The notes: generated by a model not told the origin, from the sequence alone. 64,000 nt of DNA from Ipomoea triloba (GCF_003576645.1 NC_044929.1:19844033-19908032), one strand, 5' to 3'; numbered from the stretch's first letter, positions 12,584 through 24,800 are shown. A program made the numbers and translations.

Positions 12584-12631
12584 ATTGTGGATCAAGGTTT
12601 ATCATGAGCATTGTAAACCATGGTTCAAATT

Positions 12632-12750
12632 ATATATGTTATTGGGCAACAGCCTGTAGGTTTGTGTCCAGCATTTTGCCATCTAAACGTGGCGCTGATT
12701 GCTACACACTCAAGTATAAGAAAATAGGCTCTATCCATTATCCAATCACT
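12632..12750 (+). repeat. TRIM-like LTR fragment
   Basis: The core 'ccatctaaacgtggcgctga' followed by 'ttgctac.cactcaagtataagaaaata' matches the family seen at 1-192, 14270, 21148, 21555 and 24640. Only the 5' half is recognisable. Confidence 0.45.
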
Positions 12751-12799
12751 TGACTTGAACCTAAAGTCTTGCCCGATAATGTCTTAAACAAAACAATCT

Positions 12800-14250
12800 G
12801 TATAGTTAGAATTCATGTCCGAATCCGGTAAAAGGACAAGAAAAGGACGGAACTGATAGTCTAAAGGCCGAGTCTCAGTCTATTAGTTAGATACGCACGC
12901 TCTTTCTTGTTTTTGTTCCAAAAAGTGAATCAAAAAGTAGATTCAATAGTAGCGCGAGATGAGTGACTAATTGGGAAGCACGGAACTTGAAGTCCGAAAG
13001 AGCTGGGCTTTAACCGACTCGGGGCTGGGGCTTTCCTCAGTCTCAGGCAGAGCCGCTAGAAAAGGACTTTCTATGTCTAGGTGGAGGCTCACTTCGTGAA
13101 GTGGTATGGTAGCTATTGAATCTGGTCCGGGGCTGCTAAACAAAAAAGCAAGAACCCCAAGCAAGCACGAAAGAGTCCCCGAGCGAGGAATGAAAGACCG
13201 AACCTGAAGATAGCACCTACTTCCTCATTGGCATAAGCAGAATCAGGCGATCCGACGATTTTGCTGTTCATAGATTCGTCTTCATCTAAGATCTTTGAAT
13301 TGATTGGTTTTCTACTGCTTCACCTGCATACCTGATGAAGCAGGGGAGAAGAGATGAATTGAAAGACTATGTCCCAGCGCTAGAAGGACAATAGGGGAAG
13401 GATGTGCCTTCAATCGTCAATCGACAGTAATCTCCTTCATCAACGTCAACGGCATTTTAGGTAAACATAAGCAGCATCTTTGAGGCTTCATAGACGACAT
13501 GTTCAGGTCTTCCTGCTCCGGCCGGTGGGGTAGGGACTCACAAACAAGCCATTCAAGGTAGGTAGGTTTAGACCAAGCCAGAGCAAGCTTCAAGCTAAGC
13601 AAGGGTGGTGGGTCAGATACGGAGGCGGAGGGACAGAGAGAGTGCTTCCCGATCAAGCTCTCAGAGAGAGAGCTCTTGTACAAGGAAGCTGCGTACACAT
13701 TTTCAAACTGAAAGCGACCAAGAAAACTCCTGCGCTAACGCAGCCGTACTTTGGTGGGTCTCCGAGATCCTTTCGATGACCTATGTTGAAGGGATATCTA
13801 TCTAATCCGATCGATTGCGTAAAGCCCGCGGTAGCAACGGAACCGGGGAAAGTATACAGAAAATACAGTTATTTTCTATTCTATTATATTAGATATTATA
13901 TTAGTATTAGTTAGTGATCCCGACTTAGTGAGTCCTTTCTTCCGTGATGAACTGTTGGCACCAGTCCTACATTTTGTCTCTGTGGACCGAGGAGAAAGGG
14001 GGCTCGGCGGGAAGAGAAGTGTACCATGAGAGAAGCAAGGAGGTCAACCTCTTTCAAATATACAACATGGATTCTGGCAATGCAATGTAGTTGGCCTCTC
14101 ATGTCGATCCGAATGAATCATCCTTTCCACGGAGGTCAATCTTTGCCTGCTAGGCAAGAGGATAGCAAGTTACAAATTCTGTCTCGGCAGGACATGTATT
14201 TCTATTACTATTAAATTCATAAATGAAGTAGTGAATGGTGGGGTTGGTTA
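12800..14250. other. Probable nuclear insertion of mitochondrial DNA (NUMT)
   Basis: The block is near-balanced in GC and sits between AT-rich flanks. Its texture, with frequent 'gaaag', 'aagga' and 'ggcc' words and no poly-A or poly-T runs, is that of plant mitochondrial intergenic DNA. The segment around 14020-14215 (..CATGAGAGAAGCAAGGAGG..) looks familiar to me as plant mitochondrial spacer, but I cannot verify this without a search. Short frames at 12967, 13417, 13605, 13911 and 14026 are present, and none resembles a known mitochondrial gene. The edges are judged by composition and may be off by about 50 bp. Confidence 0.55.
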
Positions 14251-14269
14251 TTATGGATGCTAGTCTAGA

Positions 14270-14405
14270 TTATGTTGTTGGGTGGCGATTTGGAGTGCCA
14301 AATCAAGCATCATGTCATCAAAACGTAGCGTTACGTTGACTGCTATGCATGCAAGTATAAACAAATAAAATTCTTGACATATGTAACAATCCTGTCATAA
14401 CCGAA
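14270..14405 (+). repeat. TRIM-like LTR fragment
   Basis: This runs from TGTTGGGTGGCGATTTGGAG through 'gtcatcaaaacgtagcg..ttgactgctatgcatgcaagtataaac'. It is the clearest view of the family's 5' part. The 'aagtataa' word may be its TATA box. The 3' terminus has decayed. Confidence 0.45.
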
Positions 14406-16599
14406 TATACATAATATGTTAACGGGAAGTATATATAATATGGATCAAAGTCACAATATTGTGTAAGGTGTACTCTGGCTAATAATACAAACATAACTTT
14501 ATTTCATTATACTAGCCTGGCCTAACAACAATATAATGTGACATTTTAATAACTGAATGCTAGACACGACCCTCCAAGCATCTGTCCCAATCCAACTAAC
14601 TTAACCAGACAACGAAACTTCTAGGAATTCCCTGAGCTAGTTGGTTAATTAGTGACTTACATGCAAGAAGTCCAGCTAGCCCACCATCATTTTCCCAAGG
14701 GTGTTTGTAAATTGTAAAGATGATCGGATCGACAGATACTCTTTGACAAATGATACAATCAGATGATTCTGGAGGTCCTACACAACAAGAAGATGCTAAA
14801 GAGGTCCCCATCCTACAACATATTACTGTGTTACTTCTCTCTCTCTCTCTCTCTCTATGTGTGTCTACATACTGTGCTTTCTATGTATCATTTTTCTGCT
14901 CTCTCAACCATTTTCAATGGGCTCATCATCATTCTACTGGATTATGTGTTTCTTATTAAATTATATAATATGTATCACATTATTCCTTCAAGTTCAATTC
15001 AAAATCACAATTATAATTTACAATGTTATATGTGTCAGCTTGAGCTGGACACACAGCTACAATAGTAGTTTTCATTTATTCCATACTAATCAATAGTGTT
15101 TAAGGTGTCTAATTATGCCCACTAAGTAAACAACTTTAAATTAAGATGTGGTTTAATTTGTTACTTTCCCATCAATTAAAATTTCATGAAACTGTATTCC
15201 TCACAAAGATAAAAGATTTAAAAAAAAAGAAAGTAATATGATAAATTTGACACATTTCTTTTATAGGAAAAAAGAATTTGGTCAAAATAAATTTATATGT
15301 TTTTCTTTGTTAGCAGTCGCATGATATATGGTTCGAATGCCTTGTTATGAGCATTAGTATACAAGTATTTTGGGGCTTGTAGGTTAATTGAGACATATCT
15401 CGTTATTTACCTCCTTCACTTAAATTTAGGGTTCAAACTTATAAGAAAGAATTTGATCATCCTTAAATTGTAATTACTTTCCAACTTTTTACTGAATCAC
15501 ATTTCTAATTGATCCAAACTATCTCATGTCAAAACACGCACTAAACATGGCAATTTCTTACCGTTTAAATTATTAAGAAAATTTAAACTTTATCAGCTAT
15601 AAAATAGCATCATTTGACTATTCAAAAATAGATAAATAATGATAAATATTAAAGATTGAGCCATTTAATTTATCCACATTGCAAATTAAAGTGCAAATTT
15701 AAAAAAAAATAAAAATTATTGGAGTACCTAGTTAGACCTAGAAATTTTAAATTTAAATGAAACACTAGAGGACCAAATAGGGAAATTAGGGCAATCTATG
15801 CATCACTTTAATGATGATTAATTCTCTATTCCTTAAACAAATGTTGTAACTATATATGCCCATCACATGGGTAGATATATAAATTATTTATTTATTTCTA
15901 TCCCTATATATTTATGTCTTTTCCAAAACAAATTAGTGGTAGGGTCTTTGATGCATAAAATTTCAAAATGCAAGTTGGGTAGGAATTGATGTTTTGGGAC
16001 AGATTTTTGAGAAGTACAACCAGATATTACATAGGACCACATCAAACGAAAGTGAAGTGCCAGTCTCTATTAAAGATTGATTACTGTTTGACCACACCAT
16101 TGTTTATATATATTCCCATCCTTAAAAAATCATATATTTTTTTATCATTAATAAACAATTAATTAATTGTATTAATCATTTCCTAGGATTAGCTTAGCTT
16201 ATCCCCATGTTTAATGTTGTCTAATGGAGTTGCTAGCTTTCATGTTTCTTTGCACTCAACATTATGATTAACAATTTAAGGTTGCAAATTAATTACATTA
16301 AATTAATAATATAATCAATTCTTGTGTCCCAAGTTGGTTTCTTTTTATATTATTGAATTATACTATATTATATTATATTGATGAAATGTCTCAAATTGCC
16401 ATCATTTGGCACTCTTCAAGTTGTTAAGGAGCTGTCTCATCAACCAAATTACTATGTATTTTATTAATTTATCATGATTTTTTAACCTGTAAAAAAATTA
16501 TTATATTTATTTAAGAAATTAAGAAACTCATCAATTGATTCTATGCATATATATATGTGTCTAGAATTGATGTATGTATATATGGTGTATGTATGTACT
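14406..16599. other. Intergenic with a CT microsatellite
   Basis: A (CT)n run lies at about 14837-14856. The strands around 14596-14811 are open and less AT-biased but match nothing I recognise. The rest is AT-rich. Confidence 0.4.
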
Positions 16600-17705
16600 T
16601 ACCTTCCAAAATGAAGCGTGCAAGCAAAAAAACATGCAACTATATTCCCAATCCATGATGACAATCAACAATAGCAAATGAGAGAGTGAAGAGTGAAGAT
16701 AGAGGACAGGTTTGTGGGAAGCGTCCTAAAAAGTTATGGTGCCAACCACTAATGAAAGGTCAAATGTTGCATATGGGCAAAACCTTACCTCTTTCTCATC
16801 ACCATGTTCTATCATTCCCAACACATCACATATATTGATATATATCTAATGCCAAGAAAGGGAAGATAAGAACAAATAATCTTTTGCCCTTTAACATAAA
16901 GAGTTAGAGACAAGAGGGAGAGAAGCTTAGCAAACATGAAATGGGAGAGAGGGGGCCAAAAATGAAGAGGCCAGGGAAAATTTTTAATTAAACTCTTGGT
17001 GGAAGGGGAAGAAATAAAATTTAAAAGAGTGGGAGTGGGGGAAGGTAGAAAGGAAAGAAAGTGAAATTATGGGGGAAAAGGAGAAATGTATGTATGCCAA
17101 TTATTGCAGGGAAGGGAAAAATCTGTATAATGTATCATAATTTTTTTCCCTTAGGGGTTGAGTAGTTGCCAGTTTGTTCTTGTTGACTTTATTGTGTAGT
17201 GATTAACTGTTCTCATCTGATCAGTTTTTAAAAAACATCCCACCTGTACAGGAAAATTAAATATTGTGTACTCTCATTTTCTATTCTCAATTTTTATTTC
17301 CATAAACAAAATCTCGAAGTAAACACTTGCATTGGGATCCATATGAAAAAATAGCTTATCATTGTCTGTCACACAAGGAGTAAAATTAAGATTTGAGATT
17401 CAATATAGTATAACTCACCTGTAAATGTTTTCGTGATTGATGTGACATGGTAGATTTTTTATTTTTTATTTTTAGTGATACCGTCCCGCTCAAAACAAGC
17501 ATTAAGTGACCCTTCTAAACTGTTGTTCATGCAATTAGACATAGCATTCATGTGAAGCCACAAATTAAGGATCGCAATCTAATCGTGTGTGTAGGATTAA
17601 ATCGCATCTCTCCCTACCTCCATTAAATCTCTTTCATTCATTATATTCTATCAATTCATCCCCAAAATGAATGATATGATAGAGCAATAGTACAGCAGGT
17701 TGAAT

Positions 17706-17728
17706 GGGGGGGGGGAGGGTAGGGGGAG
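17706..17728 (+). other. G-rich tract upstream of the CCT gene
   Basis: Three long G runs (a run of 10 or more, then GGG and GGGGG) lie within 25 bp, about 80 bp upstream of the likely TATA element. The tract could form a G-quadruplex or simply be a decayed homopolymer. Confidence 0.35.
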
Positions 17729-17767
17729 GTGGTAAAGAAAGCAAGTCAACGCTTCAAGAAAAAAAGA

Positions 17768-17817
17768 TGACGTCATCTTCCACGTCACCTCCCAGCATGT
17801 CCAAACCCTTTAAATAC
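17768..17817 (+). promoter_or_regulatory. Candidate core promoter of the CCT-domain gene
   Basis: The palindromic bZIP-type site TGACGTCA (17768-17775) and CACGTCA (17781-17787) precede a TATA-like TTTAAATAC (17809-17817). A pyrimidine-rich leader (17860-17900) follows, then the N gap. The spacing fits a promoter for the gene at 18795, with the 5' UTR, and perhaps a 5' UTR intron, spanning the gap. bZIP control is inferred from the motif alone. Confidence 0.4.
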
Positions 17818-17921
17818 GAGCATCACAATGCCAATTCGCCTTAAACCAAATTTCCCATTCCATCCCAATTCTCTCTTTCTTTTAAACAATTATTTCTCTT
17901 TAAAAAAAAAAAAAAAAAAAA

Positions 17922-18743
17922 NNNNNNNNNNNNNNNNNNNNNNNNNNNNNNNNNNNNNNNNNNNNNNNNNNNNNNNNNNNNNNNNNNNNNNNNNNNNNNN
18001 NNNNNNNNNNNNNNNNNNNNNNNNNNNNNNNNNNNNNNNNNNNNNNNNNNNNNNNNNNNNNNNNNNNNNNNNNNNNNNNNNNNNNNNNNNNNNNNNNNNN
18101 NNNNNNNNNNNNNNNNNNNNNNNNNNNNNNNNNNNNNNNNNNNNNNNNNNNNNNNNNNNNNNNNNNNNNNNNNNNNNNNNNNNNNNNNNNNNNNNNNNNN
18201 NNNNNNNNNNNNNNNNNNNNNNNNNNNNNNNNNNNNNNNNNNNNNNNNNNNNNNNNNNNNNNNNNNNNNNNNNNNNNNNNNNNNNNNNNNNNNNNNNNNN
18301 NNNNNNNNNNNNNNNNNNNNNNNNNNNNNNNNNNNNNNNNNNNNNNNNNNNNNNNNNNNNNNNNNNNNNNNNNNNNNNNNNNNNNNNNNNNNNNNNNNNN
18401 NNNNNNNNNNNNNNNNNNNNNNNNNNNNNNNNNNNNNNNNNNNNNNNNNNNNNNNNNNNNNNNNNNNNNNNNNNNNNNNNNNNNNNNNNNNNNNNNNNNN
18501 NNNNNNNNNNNNNNNNNNNNNNNNNNNNNNNNNNNNNNNNNNNNNNNNNNNNNNNNNNNNNNNNNNNNNNNNNNNNNNNNNNNNNNNNNNNNNNNNNNNN
18601 NNNNNNNNNNNNNNNNNNNNNNNNNNNNNNNNNNNNNNNNNNNNNNNNNNNNNNNNNNNNNNNNNNNNNNNNNNNNNNNNNNNNNNNNNNNNNNNNNNNN
18701 NNNNNNNNNNNNNNNNNNNNNNNNNNNNNNNNNNNNNNNNNNN
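17922..18743. other. 822-N assembly gap bounded by poly-A
   Basis: A-runs of about 19-20 bases lie directly on both sides (17902-17921 and 18744-18763). The gap falls between the predicted promoter and the start codon of the CCT gene, so its leader is not known. Confidence 0.97.
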
Positions 18744-18794
18744 AAAAAAAAAAAAAAAAAAAAGAATTATTTCCAAATTTCAAAACACGCCAAT

Positions 18795-20320
18795 ATGTAC
18801 GGCTACACTTATACTAACGATATCCATTACGGCGCCGCCTACTCTACCACCCAATACTACGGCGCCGCCCACGTCCCGCTGCCGCCAATGGTGGCGCCGC
18901 CGGAAGCTCTGCCGTCCCTGCCGCCGCCGCTGGTGATCCCCGGCAGCGACTACGACTCCCTGTCGCCGCTGAAGTCGGAGATTAACGGCTACAGCAGCAG
19001 CGAATACAGCAGCTACGGCTCCCCCAGCTCCGCCACCAGCTACGGCGGCATAACCAACTTCCAGAGAAGCATCAGCAGCCACTCCCTCCACAAGAACACC
19101 GACGGATATTTCCCCGTCGTCTCCTCGCCCACCGGATTTCTCGACCTCGATTGCACTCCGGTGAGAAAGGTTTTCAGCACCGGTGATCTACCAGTAAGTT
19201 AGCAACTGTGAACTTTCTTGTAAATAAAAAATAATGATAATAATACACATTCAGACCGTGACTGTGAATTTTTTTAGTAAATAAAAATAATAACTATAAT
19301 ATGTTGTTATGGTAGGGAATAAACTTGGTGCAACGTAACCATAGGTCAGAGAGTCCACTAGCAAGTGAAAGCAACAGCATAATAGAAGGAATGAACAAAG
19401 CATGCCGGTATAGTCCCGAGGAGAAGAAGGAGAGGATTGAGAGATATCGGAATAAGAGAAACTTACGCAACTTCACCAAGAAGATCAAGGTATGTATGGT
19501 ATAACAATATATGGCAGACACAGTTACATTTACGATATGGATGTTGTGTTACTATATATATGTCTCTTTCTATTTTTGACATTCTGATAAGGATCTTATC
19601 TTTTATGCATTAGTTAGTTAATAATTGACCAGTTTCATCGAGAGTCGACTGTATAACTGTATTTATTATAAGTTGCACTTAAGTGTACAGTCAATGGTCA
19701 TTCAAAGTACAGTCATTTGTGTTGACTCTTATGGTATCTTCAACACATGCAAGCACGTAGCAACAGCATTATGAGACTTGAGAAGTTTTAATTTGCAACA
19801 CATACATTATTCCTTAATGCTTTCCAGGGCCCACAAGAGTCTCTATCCCTCTACCTATACACTATTCATTACTGTTTTAATTCTTACCTGACTACTACTC
19901 AACCATCTATCCAATTGATCAATTTAAAATATAATTAACTGAGACATAACTCCGCCTCATGGCTGACAGCGATGTAGAGTTTGATTCTTACTAAAGGGGT
20001 ATCAATGTATAATATAACCACTCAGGATTAGGGTGCAGTCTTATCCATTATTACTTTAATTGTTCTCTTTGGATAATTTGACGGGTAAAACTCACATCTG
20101 TGTCAATCTGTAGTATGAGTGCAGGAAAACCTTAGCAGATAGCAGGCCACGGATCCGAGGAAGGTTTGCCCGGAATGATGAGTCGTGTGAGAGGACACCT
20201 CAAAGTGAATGGAACATGATTCGGGCTGGTTTAATGGAGGAAGATGATGATGGGGACATGGATGATGAAGCTTGGATCAATTTGCAGATGATTGATGAAC
20301 TTAATTTCCAGCAAATCTAA
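18795..20320 (+). CDS. Single-CCT-domain (CMF-type) protein, three exons
   Basis: Exons 18795-19193, 19316-19489 and 20114-20320 join in phase 0 across GT-AG introns (GTAAGT..TAG, GTATGT..TAG) to give 259 aa. The CCT motif (about residues 169-212) is split by intron 2: RIERYRNKRNLRNFTKKIK, then YECRKTLADSRPRIRGRFAR. Known CCT domains (CONSTANS, TOC1, CMF proteins) serve nuclear import and binding of NF-Y or DNA. There is no B-box zinc finger or receiver domain, so this is a CMF-type gene rather than a CONSTANS-like or PRR gene. The N-terminus starts MYGYTY and is rich in Pro, Ser and Tyr. The C-terminus is acidic (EEDDDGDMDDEAW) and could act in activation. Exon 1 is far more GC-rich than the flanks, mainly at third codon positions. 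The start codon follows an A-rich run and is the first Met in frame after the gap; coding sequence hidden in the gap is possible but unlikely. The exact subfamily is not assigned. Confidence 0.88.
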
Positions 20321-21147
20321 TCTGCAGTGGGAGATATAATGATGATGATTATGATTATGATCAAGCTAAGTTTAGTATCATTAGATATTTGCAGTTTAAT
20401 TTTCTAGTTCATTAAAAAATAAAAGAAAAAAGAACATTAAAGATCTGATGATACTAATTAAGGTAGTTTAGTTATTAATTAGTGTGAGTTGTTGGTATAG
20501 AAGTCAAGTTTTAGGATAGTTTCCTAAAGAAGATGAAGAAGAAGAGCTTCCTAAGGTTTTAGTGTTAAGGAGCTCATCATGATGGTGATTTGGTAGTTGC
20601 TGTTTCATTTACATGTTTCTAATGGTGCATTATTATTGTAAGAGTCATTTTTAAGGTTGTAATTATAAGTTGCTCATGTACAATTGTTTTATTTTATTGC
20701 ATTATGATTTGGGCTATTTATGATTATTTTTTTAATGACGAGAAAAACTTGCAATTATTATCTAAGGATACGAACGGGTAATTTCGCTCCCCTAGGACTA
20801 TTTATGTTTGAGGCTTGCTTTCATTGAAAACTATTTTGATATTATTATTAATCTTGTTATTTTATTGGTAAGATACTAATAAGATGGGGAAAAGTTACAC
20901 TTCAAAGTGCAAGAGTTTCTTTAAAAGTGCAATTTGATATTAAATATTTATCCCAAAATATACATGATGAATGGCTCACAATTTTTTGGGTACCAAATAT
21001 AATATTCTAATACAAAGAAGTTTTTTTTTAATAATAATTTAATTTAAACATGTTAGCATACTTCTAATATATACTTCTAAAGAAGCTGAAAAACTATCAA
21101 ATTAGAAATTTCAACTTGGGGCTTGATCCATATATAAAAGATATTTT
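20321..21147. other. 3' flank of the CCT gene
   Basis: The likely 3' UTR runs to about 20700 (T-rich, TTGTTTTATTTTATTG near 20685). AT-rich spacer with no gene follows. Confidence 0.45.
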
Positions 21148-22010
21148 TGTTGGATCGAGGCTTGGAATGTTGAATCCATCGTCTTGATATCAAAACTTGG
21201 TGATGATTACAATGCAAGTATAAGAAAATAAAGTTGTGTACTCTTTACAACTAATTATAATGTTAGATATAGTAGTAAACGCTTAATCTTAATAATTTTA
21301 TATTTAATTTGTATTCTCTTCACATGTATGCTCTAAATATATAAAATCACAATTTCACATATAAATATTACAATATCTATTATAATAACAGTTTATTTAT
21401 TTCAAATTAATTAGTATTAAATTTTCAATAATAAGTATTATGATTTCTATCATAAGTAATAAGCAACTATCATAAGTTCGACTCATCTCACAGATTAAGA
21501 TTTGTGAGACTGTCTCACACAAGTATAACTCTTAATTAATAAGAAGCTAGGTTTTTTGTTTAGTAGCGACTTGAAGGGCAAAGTCCAACACCATGCTATC
21601 GAAGCACGACACTAACTACTACGCAAGTATAATAAAATAATAAAGTTGTGTATTTGCTACTAGCGATAACCTAGGTAGCATGAAAACGGGAAAGGAAATA
21701 TAGGGAGATAGAGGATACAAAACACAAGAGAAATGTACAAATACAAGTGTGCATTTGCAAATATTTTTCTTTAAATATGCATAAATAGTAATTGTTTACT
21801 AGTTTAGGAAATACATTTTTGAATCTAAATTAGGGAAATGATTTTGAAATGTTTTATAGATTTTTTGTTAGTTTTTTTTTAGATGGAACACCTTCGAAAC
21901 GTGGAAATGCTCACCTTGGGAGTTTTCATGGTTCATAGGCGATAATTCTTGGTATCATGGTAAATGTTTAATCCTGACAATTGGTAGCAGAGTATACCAC
22001 CAGAGAAAGA
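21148..22010 (+). repeat. Cluster of TRIM-like LTR copies
   Basis: One copy runs from TGTTGGATCGAGGCTTGG (21148) to 'aaacgcttaatcttaata' (about 21293). A second runs from about 21555 to 21690 ('gctatcgaagcacgacac..ctacgcaagtataataaaat'). A 3' end at 21945-21975 ('ggtaaatgtttaatcctgaca') is followed by ATTGGTAGCAGAG, a mutated tRNA-Met primer-binding site. Between the first two copies, at 21480-21521, lies one end of the GTGAGACNGTCTCACA foldback family. No internal coding domain is present. Confidence 0.45.
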
Positions 22011-22510
22011 AAGTTACGACTTCACTACTAGGTATAGATTTTAACATCACCCTTCAATTATTAACATCAAAAAAATTATACTTTTTGGTATTTTTTTTTT
22101 TTTTAAATCACTTTTTTCCGAATTATTTTGGTTCGTTTTGTACTTTGAAAATGTTGACAAGACTATTGGTTGACTTTATTTTCTAATTTTTATTTTATTT
22201 TCGTGATAAATACATGATTGACTCATAAGACAAGTAAGCATATTCTCATGTTCAATAATAGTGGACTTGAGAAAGTGGCATGCGAATATTACTGTTTTAA
22301 TCGCCTTCCATGAGGCTATTTGGTTGGATTGTAGGTGTAATAATTTAAACATTTTACCATTCCAATAACAATTTTTTTATGAGAGGGTAAAAGTGTTTAA
22401 TTTACTGGAGTGATGTAAATGCATGATTACATTTGTTCAGTCTCAACAACATTGCTATAAATGTTTCAGTTTACCACTCTCCAAAAGAGGCCATATGTAA
22501 AAGAGACAAA

Positions 22511-22781
22511 TTATACCATGGAATATGGTCTACCTTACATTGTAAACCCTGGTACAAAAATAACTTTCAGATTTTATATATGTAGTTGACACATTATGTA
22601 TCTGCAGTTGACAGTTTTTGTACCTGTAGTTATCATATTATGTGTCAGTAGCAATTATCAAGTTATTTGTTTACATGTACAAAAACGGTTAACTATAGGT
22701 ACATAATGTGTTAACTGAAGGTACAAAATTTTTGTATCAAGGTTCACAATAATGTAATATGAACCATGGTCCATGGTATAA
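22511..22781. mobile_element. MITE with TTATACCATGG inverted ends
   Basis: TTATACCATGGA at the left and its inverse TCCATGGTATAA at the right bound 271 bp. The arms continue as 'tggtct..ttacattgta.aacc' and remain alignable for about 40 bp. Inside are opposed words such as 'acattatgtatctgcagttgaca' and 'taggtacataatgtgttaac'. No open reading frame. Confidence 0.6.
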
Positions 22782-23305
22782 CAATTCATGTAAGAGATTG
22801 TTTATTAATTTTACATTGAAAAAATTGGCACTTTTTAGTCTTTAGTCCTTCAATATAATAGTCTTGCATGCATGGTGTATTTTAACCTCTCCATCATTTG
22901 TAGTATAGATATAGCCCCAAAATTCAGAGTTAACTAATAGATTTGGTTCTTAGGGCCGGGTTGTTTAGTTCAAAGGAATGTAAGATAGTCATAAAGAATG
23001 TGACATTATAATTTTTTTTTTTTTGGGAAAAGGGGAGGGTGATACCCGGTACAATCATTGGTTTTTCCTAATAAAAGTCCTCCTAACACAGTTGTTCTCA
23101 ATAAAAGCGCAAACATCAATCGGAGGTTTCATGAAATCGATCCAATCAGACATTATAATATTTACATTCTTAAAATTATGTGGTATAACTTGAATCAAAT
23201 ATCCCCTTACAGTTTTAAGAAAACCCTAAGTCTGAATCTGCCATTCCATTAAAACTTAAAGAGTAAGGCCCTGTACTCAAAAAAAAAAAAAAAAAAAAAA
23301 AAAAG
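22782..23305. other. Intergenic, nothing recognised
   Basis: AT-rich with T- and A-runs (a poly-A of about 25 at 23280-23304). A 64-codon frame at 23058 is not supported. Confidence 0.4.
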
Positions 23306-23308
23306 TAA

Positions 23309-23584
23309 GACCCTATTTGGTAAATAATCAGCCTATCAGCCAATTTTGGTTTATTTGACCACTATTAGTTGTTTGGTTAATAAGTTTTTTGTAACTCCAA
23401 AATAATAAAATTCAAAAGGCTACTCAAAGCAGCATTTTCAATTAGCATTTTGAGAAAATAAATTATACCAAACAGCTATCAGCTAACAGCTAATTTTACT
23501 AAACAACTTTCTACAATCAGCCAATGTTATCAACTAATCATACCTTCTAACCCAACCAGCCAACAGCCATTTACCAAACAGGCC
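23309..23584 (-). mobile_element. Tourist-like MITE, copy B, with TAA target duplication
   Basis: The element lies between TAA at 23306-23308 and TAA at 23585-23587. Its ends are GACCCTATTTGGTAAAT and ATTTACCAAACAGGCC. Internal sequence matches copy A in inverse orientation. The TAA duplication is typical of PIF/Harbinger-type MITEs and supports that placement for the family. Confidence 0.75.
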
Positions 23585-24639
23585 TAAATCTATTTAGAAA
23601 AAAATTGAATTGCACTTATAATTGAGAGATTTAAAATGTTATTTTTTGTTATATTTATTGGAGAATGGAATGTTAGAATGTGAACTCAATTTTGCCGCAG
23701 CTAATAAGAAAGGACACCACTCAAAAATCTCGTAACAATATTTTTGTGTGTATGTATCATGATATACAAAATCTTAAGACCATATTATTCACTTGATTTT
23801 TTTTTAATGTTTTTGAGTGACAACTAACAAGTGAAATTCACTGTCACTATCCGGTGATGTGTATCAAGTAAACCTCACTTTTACGTAATAGTCTTGATAT
23901 AAAAGAAATAAATAATACGGAGTACTAAACGAATCATGTGTGACAAGTTCAATCGAAAAGACGTTCGCAAGAATCCAAAGCAAAGAGATTCACATAATAT
24001 TTTTATTCATTTATTTAGTTGTTAACAAAAAGATTCGGATCTAATCGTATCTACAATTTCTTTGATGGGTTAATGTCACTTGGATATTGATCTTTAGGTC
24101 AGTGAGATATGAATGTCCACCTGTATTACACTTTACACTTGGACCTGTTTTTTTCACTTTATTTTAGCTCATAATACAAATCCATTTTCCATTAATAACA
24201 TCCCTTGTGTTTTTTTTTATATGATATCTAGTATTCTTATCACTATAATATTAATTCAGATTCGGTTTGAACTGCACCCATGAATGAGTCAAACTTCTGA
24301 CCTTATAATTGTATTAGTAATTCGCTCATTAACTATCACAAACTATTAGACTACTCTGCATTTTTAAAAATATGTTAAGAATATAACTCAAAAAACTCAA
24401 TTAAGTTACAAAATCTAGGTCACACAACTACTACATTAGCAGCCAGCAACAGACTAATTCCTTTTAAAGTTTAGATGAATCTTCAAAGATTTGCAAACCC
24501 CAATGATTTGAAAGGACTTTTTGAAGAAAAATAAAAAGGAAAATAAACATTTTCCTTAAATATTTAGAACATTTTTAAGGTGTCGATTAACACTGATGAC
24601 TTTTGTATTAAGTAAAAAAAATAATTATAGTATGTTCGG
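23585..24639. other. Intergenic, nothing recognised
   Basis: AT-rich sequence with no bounded element or coding region visible. Confidence 0.4.
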
Positions 24640-24800
24640 TTGTGTTAGTCGAAGGCCTGGAAAGACAAATTCAGCTCTCTACCATTAAAACGTAATGCTA
24701 GTTGCTACATAAATATAAGAAAATAAAATTTTGTGTTTATTAATAGTTATGAAGTATAATTTTTACATGAGGGAAATCACTTAATCCTAATAGGTAAATT
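24640..24800 (+). repeat. TRIM-like LTR fragment
   Basis: TGTGTTAGTCGAAGGCCTGG through 'accattaaaacgtaatgcta..gctacataaatataagaaaataaa' to 'aaatcacttaatcctaatag' aligns over its whole length with the family seen at 14270 and 21148. Confidence 0.4.

Noticed and set aside
12967..14214. Several 60-90 codon frames inside the organelle-like block
   Set aside because: None matches a mitochondrial gene I know. Plant mitochondrial spacers are rich in chance frames.
14596..14811. Short frames on both strands, including SVDPIIFTIYKHPWEN
   Set aside because: The texture is somewhat protein-like, but both strands are open, nothing is recognised, and no splice model could be built.
17828..18817. Long frames of 297-329 codons over the 822-N gap
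   Set aside because: Nearly all residues are N-derived. Only the part from 18795 is real coding sequence.
18780..19091. Minus-strand Ala/Val/Gly-rich frame over CCT exon 1
   Set aside because: Antisense shadow of a GC-rich exon.
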